Shown: positions 10,466 to 20,195, counted from the first letter of the stretch. The stretch: DNA of 20,351 nucleotides from Oehlia diaphana (GCA_003833135.1 QZLH01000797.1:1-20351); one strand, 5' to 3'. Translations and numbers: made by a program. The notes: a model not told the origin generated them from the letters alone.

Positions 10466-10503
10466 ATTCGTCGATCAAATTTATGTAGATATGATCGACG
10501 AAT
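10466..10503. repeat. perfect 12-bp inverted repeat
   Basis: ATTCGTCGATCA at 10466-10477 pairs perfectly with TGATCGACGAAT at 10492-10503 across a 14-base loop. It is followed by CACGGATTTTTT. The arms contain CG dinucleotides, which are rare in the surrounding sequence. It could be a protein-binding palindrome, a transcript hairpin or a tiny element remnant. A smaller 8-bp pair, CGATGAAT/ATTCATCG, lies at 10133-10166. Confidence 0.55.
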
Positions 10504-11888
10504 CACGGATTTTTTCGAAAGTAACGCCTTAACTTTTTCCTTATTGAGCTTTTTTTAATTTTTCGCGTATTAGTTACCCTGGAAATTATTAAGTTATACT
10601 ATCCGGTTTAAGCTTTTATTTATATTTTTGGATAATTTATGATTAAAATCTTGAATAATTTTTTTTACCTTAGGAGGTTAACAAAAAAAATAGAAAAAGT
10701 TTTTTTTTTTTTTTATAAAATCGAGATGAATGCCATTTATTGTTTTATGATAAATTTTACCAATCATAAAATTTCTGATTGAGTTTCACACTTTAGAAGA
10801 GATTATTTGTAAGCTATTATGAAATCTATTTTGCATCACAAAAAAAAAAAAAAATAATAATAATAAATTACATATTTGGAATGATTTTTTTAGTCCTATT
10901 GAATATTTCCAAAAATGAATTATTTAACCAATCGCAGTTTTATTTCTTGAGAATTAAACAATATATAAAGAACTAAGAAATGATCCTTTTTTTTTCAAAA
11001 ATCAAAAAAAAAAAAATTCCATTAAATCAAAAATATTTAAAACAAAAATTGAACAAATTTCCAAATAAATTAATAAATTCCAAATTTCATAATAAAAAAA
11101 AAAAAACATAATTATTCTTTTAAACAAAAAGAAAAAAATTCTTCTTTTTTTTAAAAAAGAAAGAATGATTCGTGAATATCTAAAATCCTTTCAATTAATA
11201 ATCTTAATTAATATTGATATTAATAATATCAATTATGTTCTTCATTTATTATCAGAAACATTTAAAAAGATTTATTATAATAATTTTTATAGAGTAAAAC
11301 TTGATCGATTGATCATTCTATGATGATCGTACACTTACAAATTTTAATAATAAGAAGAAATTGTACAAAACAAAACAAAACAATATTTAGTTATAACTGT
11401 ATTATTTATACGATATTCTATATGTATTCTAAATGTACCAAATTGTACCTTGATAAAATATTTGTATTAAATCGATAAAATACAAAAATAAAATAATTAG
11501 ATATTTTTTTTTTTTTGTCTCTAAATGAGACAAAAAATAACTTTAAAAAAATATTTCAGCAATACTTTACGAATTACTTGAAATGTTCAATCCTAGAGCA
11601 AGAAATATTACTCGTGGCCAAAATGCCAGGCGAAACCGTGTTTTTTTATTTTTATTCAGGTTTATCTGAATACAGGTGTTAAATATGTTTAATATGTTTA
11701 TTTGAATTTTAAGTTTTACGCGAGACAATATGATTTTTATAATGTTAAAATGAAGTTTTTTGCGAATTTTTTGAATTTTTTGCATTTTGCTAAAAAAATA
11801 GTTTCGTGTTCTTAAAATCTTCGTTTTTTTGCGTTAAATTTATATATAATTCTGCTATATGCTGCAGTTCTTGTTTCTTTTCATATAT

Positions 11889-11907
11889 CGCGTATATTTA
11901 ATACGCG
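11889..11907. repeat. CG-containing 7-bp hairpin
   Basis: CGCGTAT, five-base loop ATTTA, then ATACGCG. Short but striking because CGCG is rare in this window. It may be an ACGCG-type regulatory palindrome; nothing nearby identifies a target gene. Confidence 0.35.
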
Positions 11908-12008
11908 TAATTGGTTCCGGCTAAGAAACTGTATCTGCATACACGCATAAAGTTTGTCAATATTTGGTTGTGATCTTATGACTTTAAGACAATGTAATAC
12001 CAATGGGA

Positions 12009-12053
12009 CACCTGAAAATCTTCAATCTTTTTAACTGTACATATTTTCAGGTG
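12009..12053. repeat. perfect 11-bp inverted repeat
   Basis: CACCTGAAAAT at 12009-12019 pairs with ATTTTCAGGTG at 12043-12053 across 23 bases. The right arm also looks like a splice acceptor (TATTTTCAG|GTG), so part of the signal may be coincidental. No element ends or duplications flank it. Confidence 0.5.
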
Positions 12054-12341
12054 ATTTCCCTTTACTCGAGAACAATATGTTAGATAAATAATGATCAAAA
12101 CCTTAAATTTTAATAATTTAGGAAAATATTTACTAAATTTATGATCAAATCCCAAGTTTATTTAATAATAGAAGGTTTAATCGAAAATACGATACACTTT
12201 TTTCTTTGTATTTACAAAGAATTTTTTTTTTTTTTTCACAATGCGTTTGAGAATCATTTAATTCTCAGAAAATTCTAATTATTCTTTGATTTTCACGACC
12301 TTCTTAAATAAGTTACTTTTTTTCTTTGCCCGCACTGATAA

Positions 12342-12694
12342 ATCCCCTGCATAAAAATTTTCTTGTGCATATGCGATAATTTATTGTTCTTATTGGATGA
12401 AAGAATTCTATTGTCGTGCCTTTTCAGAGTTCATGAATTAGAAGTACTACATAAATTATCTGCTTATGATCTGCTTATGAATCAGAAAGTACTTAAGATT
12501 GATTGTAACAAAAAAAAAACGGAGGAGATTATCGCGCTTAATAATCTAATCATGTACCTCCTTTTTTGCCCAATGTATTGGCCTATGGATGGTCTCATTA
12601 TGAAACGGTAACTTTATGTTCATACTATACGAATATTTTCTTTTATTGCAGAAAAATAATCCAAAGAATTTTGATAAGCTTTAATTTGAACTAG
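12342..12694 (+). CDS. candidate two-exon coding fragment, unknown
   Basis: The frame is open from 12342 and meets TAA at 12609-12611. That stop overlaps a GTAACT donor (AAACG|GTAACT) at 12608. A 44-nt intron ending TTTTATTGCAG (12608-12651) would carry the frame on for 14 more codons to TAG at 12692-12694. An acceptor CCTTTTCAG at 12427 would make 12428-12607 a 180-nt exon. The peptide contains VHELEVLHKLSAYDLLMNQK and IIALNNLIMYLLFCPMYWPM. No ATG start suits the whole frame. The same frame reopens after the TAG and runs to an ATG|GTAAGG donor-like site near 12787, which could indicate a broken larger gene. A 44-nt intron is short even for fungi. The family is not recognised and this could be chance. 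Confidence 0.25.
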
Positions 12695-13656
12695 GATCAT
12701 TATGTACAACAACATCCCGTTCATTTTAATAAAGGAATTATGTTTATGAAATTAAAGAAAATTTTAATCAAGAAAGAAATTTGCATGGTAAGGAAATTAT
12801 GATAATCCACAAAGTTTGTTTTTTCATTGATAATTATCATTAGCATTCCTGTAAATCGAATCTGTTGCTTAATGACTGTAAGTATTTTCCTATTATCTAA
12901 ATATATGATTAGAAAAATTCAAATAATTACATAGAGAAATATTTTCAATATAACAATCAAAATCCTTATGATAAATTTCCTAAGTATACACTATATCAAT
13001 AATCAGGAATAAGCATTATGTATTCATTAGGAGGTTTTGAAGGAATATTTAGTGAAAACTTAAATATCTATCTTTATTGAATTATCGAGAAGTATTCAGA
13101 TTTGACTTGGTAACTAATATGTTTTATACTTTGTAGAAAGAATTATGAGCGCGTTATTATTGTTAGATTAATTATAGGTAATTGTTGTACGAGTCTTCAA
13201 ATAAGAATTTGTAGATTTTAGTAATTAATAATTCTTACCTTACCATTTAGAAATTGGCTATTTTTTCATATAAATAATACTTAATTTTATATGAAAGATA
13301 TTTACGGTCAACTCTTCTTTATAAATGCACCCTTAGGATTGCGTTTAAATATATAGTGTATATAGCATATTGTCGTACTATATCACAAAGTAATGCAATG
13401 CGCATATTGCGCAATACCATATTATTAAATTTGATATTCAGAATATCCGAAGGTTATTTTTAAAGGTGATGATTTTTTTTAAAACTTTTATAACATTATA
13501 ATCTTAGATGTATGTTTTATTTTTTTAGAATATTACAAACGTTCTTTCTTTAATTTTACAGGTTTGGTCGGTGATTCTTGAACGGTGTTTTAGAGGTGTA
13601 GTGGTTCAGGTGTAATTTATCCCCTATAAAAAATTTATCCGTATTTCTGTAAAAAC

Positions 13657-13761
13657 TCCGTAAAAATAAGCCTTTCACGGATCCATTCACGAAAATGTAA
13701 ATAATTCGATAAATTCCGTGATATAAGGTTGTTAATTCCGGAAATATGAGCCTTTTACGGA
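13657..13761 (+). repeat. two 25-bp direct repeats, each a partial palindrome
   Basis: TCCGTAAAAATAAGCCTTTC plus ACGGA at 13657-13681, and TCCGGAAATATGAGCCTTTT plus ACGGA at 13737-13761. They match at 21 of 25 positions with an 80-base period. Each copy begins TCCG and ends ACGGA, so the copies are themselves near-palindromic. A further TTCCGTGATA lies between them. They look like remnants of repeat or transposase-binding sites. Confidence 0.5.
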
Positions 13762-14168
13762 AAAAAGATGGAATATAAAAACGGATACAGGGACCAAGAA
13801 CGTTGCTAATCTTTTTTTTATTTCATTTTCAATCCAGAACATGTATCTACTATAACGAAGTCCCAACTTTGGGAGCAGTCAAATAAACGGGTGCGATGAA
13901 ACATCTATGAAAGGTATTATAATAATATGAAAAGGGTGAGTGACTGTATCTTTTTTAATAATTTACGTTTTATATTGTAAAAATGTTCTTATAAATTATT
14001 TTCCGGAATAAAGTCCTTAAAGTGAGGGATTCAGATAATTGTTTTGCTTATTTAGTATACAGATTAAGCATTAAACATAATTTTCCTTTTTATTTTTTTT
14101 AATAATTAGTAGTTAATAAAATCCCGAAACAACTTGTCAAGAAAAAATAAAGATATTATATGAAAGTT

Positions 14169-14328
14169 GGAACTGAATAAGTTTCCAGTCGGTTTCGGAC
14201 TTTTGGTTCATAAAAAATTCCATGGAACATGGCAAATTATTTCTTTAAAAAAGACAATACCAAGTATATTTGAAAATGAATCCAAATCCCCGGAACCGGA
14301 CCGGTTCAATTATTCAAATGTCAGTTCC
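14169..14328. mobile_element. possible short TIR element rich in CCGGTTC/GGACCGG
   Basis: GGAACTGA at 14169 and TCAGTTCC at 14328 form an 8-bp terminal inverted pair 160 bp apart. Just inside lie GTCGGTTTCGGAC on the left and GGAACCGGACCGGTTC on the right, the only such GC-rich words nearby. CCGGTTC-rich subterminal sequence occurs in some fungal DNA elements (general knowledge, not checked). No target-site duplication was found. Confidence 0.4.
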
Positions 14329-14460
14329 CGATTGTATGTATGAAATCGTCTATTATAAAAAAAAAATAAGTAAAAAAAAATAAAAAATAAAAAAATTAGT
14401 AATTAAATAGTAAAAAATATGTAAAAAAAAAAAAGAATTAGCAACAATAATTTTTTAAGA

Positions 14461-14497
14461 TTTTTGTTGTGTCCACTTCACTGGACAACAACAAAAA
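14461..14497. repeat. 14-bp hairpin with GTCCA/TGGAC tip
   Basis: TTTTTGTTGTGTCC at 14461-14474 pairs with GGACAACAACAAAAA at 14483-14497, with one bulged base and an 8-base loop. The tip GTCCA...TGGAC resembles two Tc1-type ends facing each other (GTGGACA-like), which is speculative. Similar ATTAGCAA words flank it on both sides. Confidence 0.5.
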
Positions 14498-14870
14498 AAA
14501 AAAATTAGCAATTTAACAAAATTAAGTTCTTATTGGTTGTCATTGAATATTTTGGATATAGGGCTTTCAATATTATATAAGTATTATAATCTACAAATTT
14601 ACCTTGAGATAAAAGAAAATGTCTTGCAGCACGTTATAAGTTACGCGCTTTAGCACATAATAATATAAATGAAATTATTTATTGGAATATAACTGTACAC
14701 TTTGCAATAGGAAGTTTTAGTTGAAAAATGTGATTATTTTTTTTTTTTTTTATTATTCGAGTTTCGCCTAATTGATCTACAAAATAGTTTTCGTATGAAG
14801 AGTGCCGTCCCAAAATCCCAATTCTCAAGCGACTTTCGGGCAGCATTAAAGCTTAATATGGGCCAATTTT

Positions 14871-14913
14871 TCGGGATTTTGTACTTGTCGGGATTTTGAG
14901 TTTCGGGGTTTCG
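14871..14913. repeat. tandem TCGGGATTTTG motif
   Basis: TCGGGATTTTG occurs at 14871-14881 and 14888-14898, then a degenerate TTCGGGGTTTCG at 14901-14913. A related CCAAAATCCCAATTC lies at about 14810. A minus-strand frame of 61 codons across this repeat (14734-14919) is probably an artefact of the repeat rather than a gene. It is interpreted as part of a degraded repetitive element. Confidence 0.4.
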
Positions 14914-15554
14914 TACCATACCTCCTAATGAAAAATTGCTAGGAAAAATGTTCCGGATTTTTGAAATTTTTTTCGCTCGAAATTTACGTAATTATTGGCA
15001 CAGTTCTTCGTATTTATAGACATACTTGAAAAAAAAAATTATTTTTGTTTTTTCGTAAAAAATCCGACATAGTTTACACAAACTCGATTTTTCGGTTCTC
15101 GTACGTAAGGTGGAATCGAATTTAATTATATTTTATTGCATATGATTTTTTTGTATAAATTGTAGACAATTAGGTAAAATTTTGACGAACTCTTATTATA
15201 TATTAACCGTACTTTCATAAAGATTTTTATTGTAAAGTTTTTATTTGATGAAGATACTCCGAAATTATCATTATTTGATATTGTGGCGTCAGGCAATTAT
15301 GGGTAATAACTTATAAGACTCTTATGTATATTTAAAACATAACACTAACATAACCAATATGATAACAAATTCAGTAACTTCGGATCGTGCAAATTACATT
15401 ACTTAGTGATTCATAGATTGGCTCCCATTCTAATGCCAGTTAAATCGGTTCTTCGTGATGTTAATAAGTTTCGTAATCCTGAACGAAAATATTGAAAAAA
15501 TATTGTCCATTTTTTCCGAAGACCTTTTTGAGCAAACAAATATCACATGAAATA

Positions 15555-15722
15555 GAGTGCTACGGAGATGGGATCAAGGAGATGTGTAGTGTATGGACAG
15601 TTTACACAGGTGATAAATAACACGACAGGCCAAACACGTGATTTGGAGTGGCCGAAATGCTATTCATCACCTGTGTATGTTTCACACCCTTATTTTACAC
15701 ACTGTTACACGAGTGCTACGGA
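15555..15722. repeat. inverted repeat bracketed by direct repeats
   Basis: GAGTGCTACGGAGATG at 15555-15570 recurs as GAGTGCTACGGAAATG at 15711-15726 (15 of 16 match). Between them, TACACAGGTGATAAATA (15603-15619) is the inverse of TATTCATCACCTGTGTA (15661-15677), matching at 16 of 17 positions. A 69-codon plus-strand frame (15568-15777) runs through the structure and is probably non-coding, as it ends inside the next hairpin. It looks like a small mobile or fold-back unit of unknown family. Confidence 0.55.
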
Positions 15723-15759
15723 AATGAGTTCTCAACGATGCAATAAAAAGCGAAGTATT

Positions 15760-15847
15760 AGTTATTTACTGATCTAGTAGTATATAAATGGTTATCATCT
15801 GAAGGATGATGTCCCATTTATATACTAAACTAGATCAGTAAATAACT
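15760..15847. repeat. near-perfect 32-bp hairpin
   Basis: The left arm 15760-15791 and right arm 15814-15847 are exact complements except for a two-base bulge (AA) in the right arm. Inside the 22-base loop a second stem, ATCATC/GATGAT, forms. The total is about 88 bases. A T-run follows at once, so a transcript would fold into a long stem. It may be a recent fold-back insertion or a small-RNA precursor-like hairpin. Pairing stops abruptly at both ends and no target-site duplication was seen. Confidence 0.75.
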
Positions 15848-17551
15848 TTTTTATCATCCTAGATATACTAATTGGTCCGCCAGTTTATAACTAGCAGAAA
15901 AAATCCTAAATACCAATGTGACAAATATAATTATTACATTCATAACAGAATTATGAATATGTTTAATAAATATTGAGGAAGTTTAAACGGTAAGTGAAAT
16001 ATGACAATGTGTCTAATCCATTTTCATACTTAGAACAAGCAAAAATAATGTTCTTTGAAAAATATATCGTAACAATGACGATTTCCCGATAGGCGATAGG
16101 CTTTACTGACCAGAGATATGTACGAACCCGTGATCAAGCGGCCGGAATGCTTATTTATATTTCAATGCGCAAGTTATTACTTCTTATCTGCTGCATGATA
16201 ATCGAATGTATCGTTTAGTGCTTATTTTCGCATACATTTAAAAATCAAGAAAATAAAGTACTTTATTATTAGGTAATACGGATATATTGAGAAAGAGACC
16301 CTTTTTCTCACAAAATTACGTATTAATACGTTTTATAGTTTATATTGTAATTAGATAATGATAATCTTGTCAAAATTTTTTTAAAAAAAGGGTTGGAACT
16401 GTAATAATATTTAGTAATACTTAAATAAAATTACTTATTGAAGTTTTATAGAACTACTTATGTTATAACCGTGTATTTTCCTAAGAAATTTCCGAAATTT
16501 TCGGAACTTAAACCTGTGGTATATTGATTTACTTTTAAAAAAGAATCATACACACAGACACACTACTTCCGTGAGAAAGTAGAACTAGGAGATATTATAT
16601 TAAATGTTAAATTAAGATATACTTCGTAACATGCTAAAATAACAATTTCTTTTGTATTTAAAACCCGCTTTGAAAGTTTATCTGTTATACTGTACTATAT
16701 ATACTATTTATTTTATGTGAAGTCAGTAAGATACTGTACTATCCTATAAAAGTAATAAATTTTTAATGTTTGTATGTTTCATGTCACATGATTTTCATAT
16801 GATACATACTGTATATATAATTGACGAACTGAAAGCACTTAACAAAAAATACATTAACAATTAATAAGATGCAGCAATTTATAATTAATGATTTATATTT
16901 TCACATATATAGGTTAAATAAGGTCTACAAGCTGTACATATAAAATGGCAATAATAAAAACTATTAAATTGCCAGCTTTGAAAATTAATTAAATAACTTA
17001 ATGCACTTCAGCTATTTCTATTCTCTTCATAACAATAAAACAATTGACATTACTTATGTAAAAAATTGGTAAAGAACAAAAGTAAACATTTAATTTACCA
17101 ACACTTTTACCATTATATTTAATCCTATATAATTTGTAATAAATTTAGTAGATTATACATAAAAAATAGCTTTACAAGTTGTATAAATTTATTGTTTAAT
17201 AATTTTGATATTTTGAAATATATTTTATAACATTCTTACCATTGTAAAAAGTAATTAAAGTTAAATAGTTAAGAAATAAAATAAATATGAAAAAATTAAA
17301 AAATATGATTTATTACCAATTATATATTCTATTGTAAAAAATGGTTAGAAATAATGAAAATTATATTTCTTATTAAATTACTTACTATAAATGATTAACT
17401 AAAATACTTCTTATATAAGCGCTATCTTATTAGTTAAAATATTTAATAAGAAAAATTCCAGAAATTCTTATTAATGTTCCTATAAATTTATAACAACTAT
17501 TTGCAAGTTTGCATGCAAATTATAAAGGTATATAGATATATACAATTAAAA

Positions 17552-17675
17552 ATGTTAGCTTTAATTATTTTTTAAAAAATTTTGAATTACAGCTATAAGA
17601 TTTTTATAGTCTTAATTAATTATGGCATATAAAAAATTTTGTGTTATAGTTACTTTTTTGAATTACAGCTAACAT
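17552..17675. repeat. inverted plus direct repeat remnant
   Basis: ATGTTAGCTTTAATT at 17552-17566 is the inverse of AATTACAGCTAACAT at 17661-17675 (14 of 15). TTTTGAATTACAGCTA is also directly repeated at 17580-17595 and 17656-17671. It is probably an old fold-back element about 124 bp long. Ends and duplications are not clear. Confidence 0.45.
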
Positions 17676-18287
17676 CTTTATATACAATAAAAGATTGGAA
17701 AGCAGAATTGCTAAATAGACTGTTAATAATAAATATAAATTACATCATCAATTATCCAAAAATATTGAAAAATTAATGGATTAATGAATTAATAAAGTTT
17801 ATTAATTTTGTTTATCTATAATTTACTTTTATTAATAACTTTCTTGGTTAATATTAAACTAATATATATTTTTAGCATTATAATATCATATAATTCAAAT
17901 ATTAAACAAAATTTAGTAAATGAAATTTTTTGACATAAAATATTATATATAAAATAATATAACATGTAAAAATTCTTATTTTTTATTAAATAATGTCTAA
18001 TCATATAATATAAAAATTGAAATAATTGTTAAATATAGTTTATTTGCATTATATTACAATTTGTCTTTTTTATAATAAATTTTAATATAATGAATTATAT
18101 AATATTTAGCTAATAAATTATGACAATTTTTCTCATTATAATAAAATAACTAATTAAAATTTTCAATTTTTTTACTAACTTATTATAAAAAATTTGAAAT
18201 ATAAACAGTTTTTTTGTTATATTAAAATATATTATATTTGTAATAAAAATAATATTATATTATATTTTAGATGATTTCTATTTATAT

Positions 18288-18546
18288 ACTATGTGTAAGG
18301 TTGCTTGTCTAAACCTCTTCAAAATCCTACGATTAGTTTCGTTAAAATTTTATATAGATTTATTATAGTTTCAGTAGAGTTTCGGCAGTTTTGGCATTTA
18401 TAATAAGTTTTGGCAGTTTCACCTTTCTCCAGAGTTTCACCAGTTTTTTAATATAACTTTAATATAGTTTCGGCAGAATTTTGCTTTTCGGCAAAACGCC
18501 ATTTTACCTAAACCTTTAGGTTTCAGCAAGCAACCTTAACTATGTG
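18288..18546. mobile_element. hAT-like MITE, 243 bp, with 8-bp target-site duplication
   Basis: The element runs 18296-18538. The left end TAAGGTTGCTTGTCTAAACC and the reverse complement of the right end TAAGGTTGCTTGCTGAAACC match at about 18 of 20 positions. The flanks ACTATGTG (18288-18295) and ACTATGTG (18539-18546) are identical, a perfect 8-bp duplication. hAT and P elements make 8-bp duplications; hAT is the commoner source of such MITEs, so hAT-like is inferred. The interior has no coding frame but carries several GTTTCGGCAG / TTTTGGCAG / TTTCACCAG variants. G and C are clearly enriched over the surrounding block, and the intact duplication suggests a fairly recent insertion. Confidence 0.85.
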
Positions 18547-19489
18547 TTTGAATATAATTTCCAAAAAAGTAAATTTTTATGCTGATCATTTAATGTTAAA
18601 ATTTAACGAAAAAAAAGCAAAAAAAAAATGTTAAATAACTCAAAAATAACATTCAAAACTATCTATAACATACTAAGTAAACTTGCAAAATAGACCAAAA
18701 TACATCTAATATATATTTCTTTTAAAGATTTATTTATTAGAATTTTTTTTACAAAATTTTTTTACAGAATCATGTGATATGTGTTTTAAATACTAGTATA
18801 CATTAAGAAATTTTCTATATTTTAATAAATATTAGAATTCAATTTTTATAATAATGAAAAAAATTTTATTTTTTTTTTAATTAGTAAATATTAGATATTT
18901 TTTTACAAAAAATGTAAATTATAATTACAATAAAAAGTGAAAAATATTGTTAAAACTTAAAAATATAAGAAATATACTTTTTCACTAATTAATTACGTTA
19001 TGTATTAGTAAACGAATTAATTTACTATTTATTAGTATAAAATTATTATAAATTAATTACATTTGTCAAAATATATTATGTTTATTAAAATACAATTTAA
19101 TTAGTAATTTATCAATTTAACAAAAATTATAATAAGAAAATTTGGTCATTATATTTTATAATATTCAAATAAATAAAATTTATATAAAGTGAAATAAATA
19201 ATAATATAATAATATAAATAATTTTTTTTTTAAAAAAAAAAAATATTAATGTAAAATATAAATTTTAAGAAAGTAATTTAACTTAAATTATTTAATCAAA
19301 AAATGCAAGTTAATAAATCTTTTGTGAAATAAACAATTTTATTAAATTTAAAAAGATATTAATCTACCAAATTTTTATTATTTATAAATTTTATTAAAAT
19401 TTTAAATTTATTTTGATATTATTTTTTAAATAAAGTTTATTTGTAAATAGGTAGAATATTAATTATTTAAGTTAGATTTGATTTATATA

Positions 19490-19680
19490 CAGTTCCCTCT
19501 TGATATAACGAACCTTAGGTTCCAGCTGATCAGGGCTTTGTTATAAGCAACTTTATTAACACTATAACGAATTATTCGGTATTGTATAACGAATTCTTTG
19601 GTATAGGAATATCGGTTATACAGATCATGTGACTTGTTAATCTGATTACCGATAATTTAACATTTTTTTTTAATCTTTTT
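19490..19680 (+). mobile_element. pogo/Tigger-like transposon terminus (one end visible)
   Basis: TA followed by CAGTTCCCTCTTGATATAACG at 19490 resembles the CAGT...CCTC...ATAACGAA ends of pogo/Tigger-type Tc1-mariner elements. ATAACGAA recurs at 19505, 19564 and 19586, and the last two sit in a roughly 22-bp tandem unit (TATAACGAATT, then CGGTAT or TGGTAT). GGTTATACAG closes the segment near 19613-19622 in inverted sense. The other end would lie beyond the window. The family call is from the end motif only; no transposase is visible. Confidence 0.5.
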
Positions 19681-19688
19681 TTTTATAG

Positions 19689-20195
19689 AGGTGCTTTCTA
19701 AACTTCAAAATAGATGTCTAGAATGAGAAGTAAGTGGGAACTGGGGGGTTTTTTTTATTAATTTCGTTTAAGAACATTTACTAATGTTCTTTTTTTATTT
19801 TTTTTTATTGTAGGGAACTTCCTGGACTTCGAAATAGACGCCTGAGACGAGAAGTAAGTGGGGAACTCAATTTTTTTATTTAAGAACATTTACTAATGTT
19901 CTTTTTTTATTTTTTTATTATAGGGAACTTCCTGGACTTCAAAATGGATGCTTGAGACAAGAAGTAAGTGGGGAACTCGATTTTTTTTATTAATTTCGTT
20001 TAAGAATATTTACTAATGTTCTTTTTTATTTTTTTTATTGTAGGGACTTCAAAATGGACGCTTGAGACAAGAAGTAAGTGGGGAACTCTATTTTTTCTAT
20101 TAATTTCGTTTAAGAACATTTACAAATGTTCTTTTTTTATTTTTTTTATTATAGAGAACTTTCTGGACTTCGAAATGGACGCCTAAAGATGTTAG
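19689..20195 (+). repeat. tandem array of 110-124 bp units with exon-like and intron-like parts
   Basis: Four full units and a fifth partial one. Each has a 30-41 bp GC-richer block (19689-19729, 19814-19853, 19924-19963, 20044-20073, 20155 on) containing GGACTTC.AAAT.GA.GC (a diverged AAACTTC form in the first unit). In the first four it ends at GTAAGTGGG (19730, 19854, 19964, 20074). An AT-rich spacer of 70-84 bp follows, with an AGAACATT/AATGTTCT hairpin, a T-rich tract and TTATTGTAG or TTATTATAG. The spacers thus look like short introns and the blocks like micro-exons. Block lengths (41, 40, 40, 30) are not multiples of three, and the first block has a stop in the frame open in the second and third. 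Coding by splicing is therefore not supported. The array may be internal to the pogo-like element. Confidence 0.7.

Larger units (their letters stand above)
9215..12341. other. intergenic stretch with hairpins and homopolymers
   Basis: No gene could be supported. On the minus strand just upstream of 9214 there are several short open frames (for example KKRRLTGGAVTLSFNNKTY near 9270-9205) that might be further 5' exons, but none joins convincingly. The rest holds A/T runs (10340-11160), a TTA/ATA microsatellite and small inverted repeats listed separately. A 72-codon minus-strand frame at 11567-11785 shows no domain. Confidence 0.5.
12695..16849. other. intergenic region dominated by repeat remnants
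   Basis: Beyond the repeats listed separately (13657-15847), no gene could be supported. Several short frames of unusually mixed composition occur on the plus strand: about 13779-13901 (includes EHVSTITKSQLWEQSNKRVR), 15349-15495 and 16093-16218. None can be linked to another exon. They may be relics of coding sequence. A 7-bp palindrome TTCCGAA/TTCGGAA lies near 16488-16505. Confidence 0.4.
16850..19480. other. second extremely AT-rich block
   Basis: Composition like 3180-6900: few G or C and stops in all frames. Contents: loosely inverted TTGGTAAA/TTTACCAA and ACCATTGTAAAAA words at 17060-17360, an inverted/direct repeat at 17552-17675, the hAT-like MITE at 18296-18538, and T10A12-type runs near 19221-19243. 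No gene was seen. Confidence 0.65.

Noticed and set aside
11567..11785. 72-codon minus-strand open frame ending in a mixed-composition peptide
   Set aside because: The first half is Ile/Lys/Asn-rich low-complexity sequence; no splice partner or domain was found. It could be repeat-derived.
15349..15495. Open plus-strand stretch reading HRLAPILMPVKSVLRDVNKF
   Set aside because: Mixed composition is suggestive, but there is no start, no matching donor, and antisense frames are also open; not enough for a feature.
15568..15777. 69-codon plus-strand open frame
   Set aside because: It runs through the inverted repeat at 15603-15677 and ends inside the 32-bp hairpin; openness is explained by the GC-richer repeat.
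16100..16180. Possible tRNA from a GGGTTCGTA T-arm-like word on the minus strand
   Set aside because: No acceptor stem, D-arm or anticodon arm could be folded around it.
16093..16218. Open plus-strand stretch including FTDQRYVRTRDQAAGMLIYI
   Set aside because: Forty-one codons between two stops with no start or splice partner found; kept only as a possible relic.
17816..18004. 62-codon minus-strand open frame
   Set aside because: Its composition (Ile, Tyr, Lys, Asn, Leu) is just that of the AT-rich block; no start context or motif.
19854..19923. AGAACATT/AATGTTCT hairpin plus T-run read as rho-independent terminators
   Set aside because: The context is eukaryotic and the hairpin repeats in every unit of a tandem array, so it is part of the repeat rather than a terminator.
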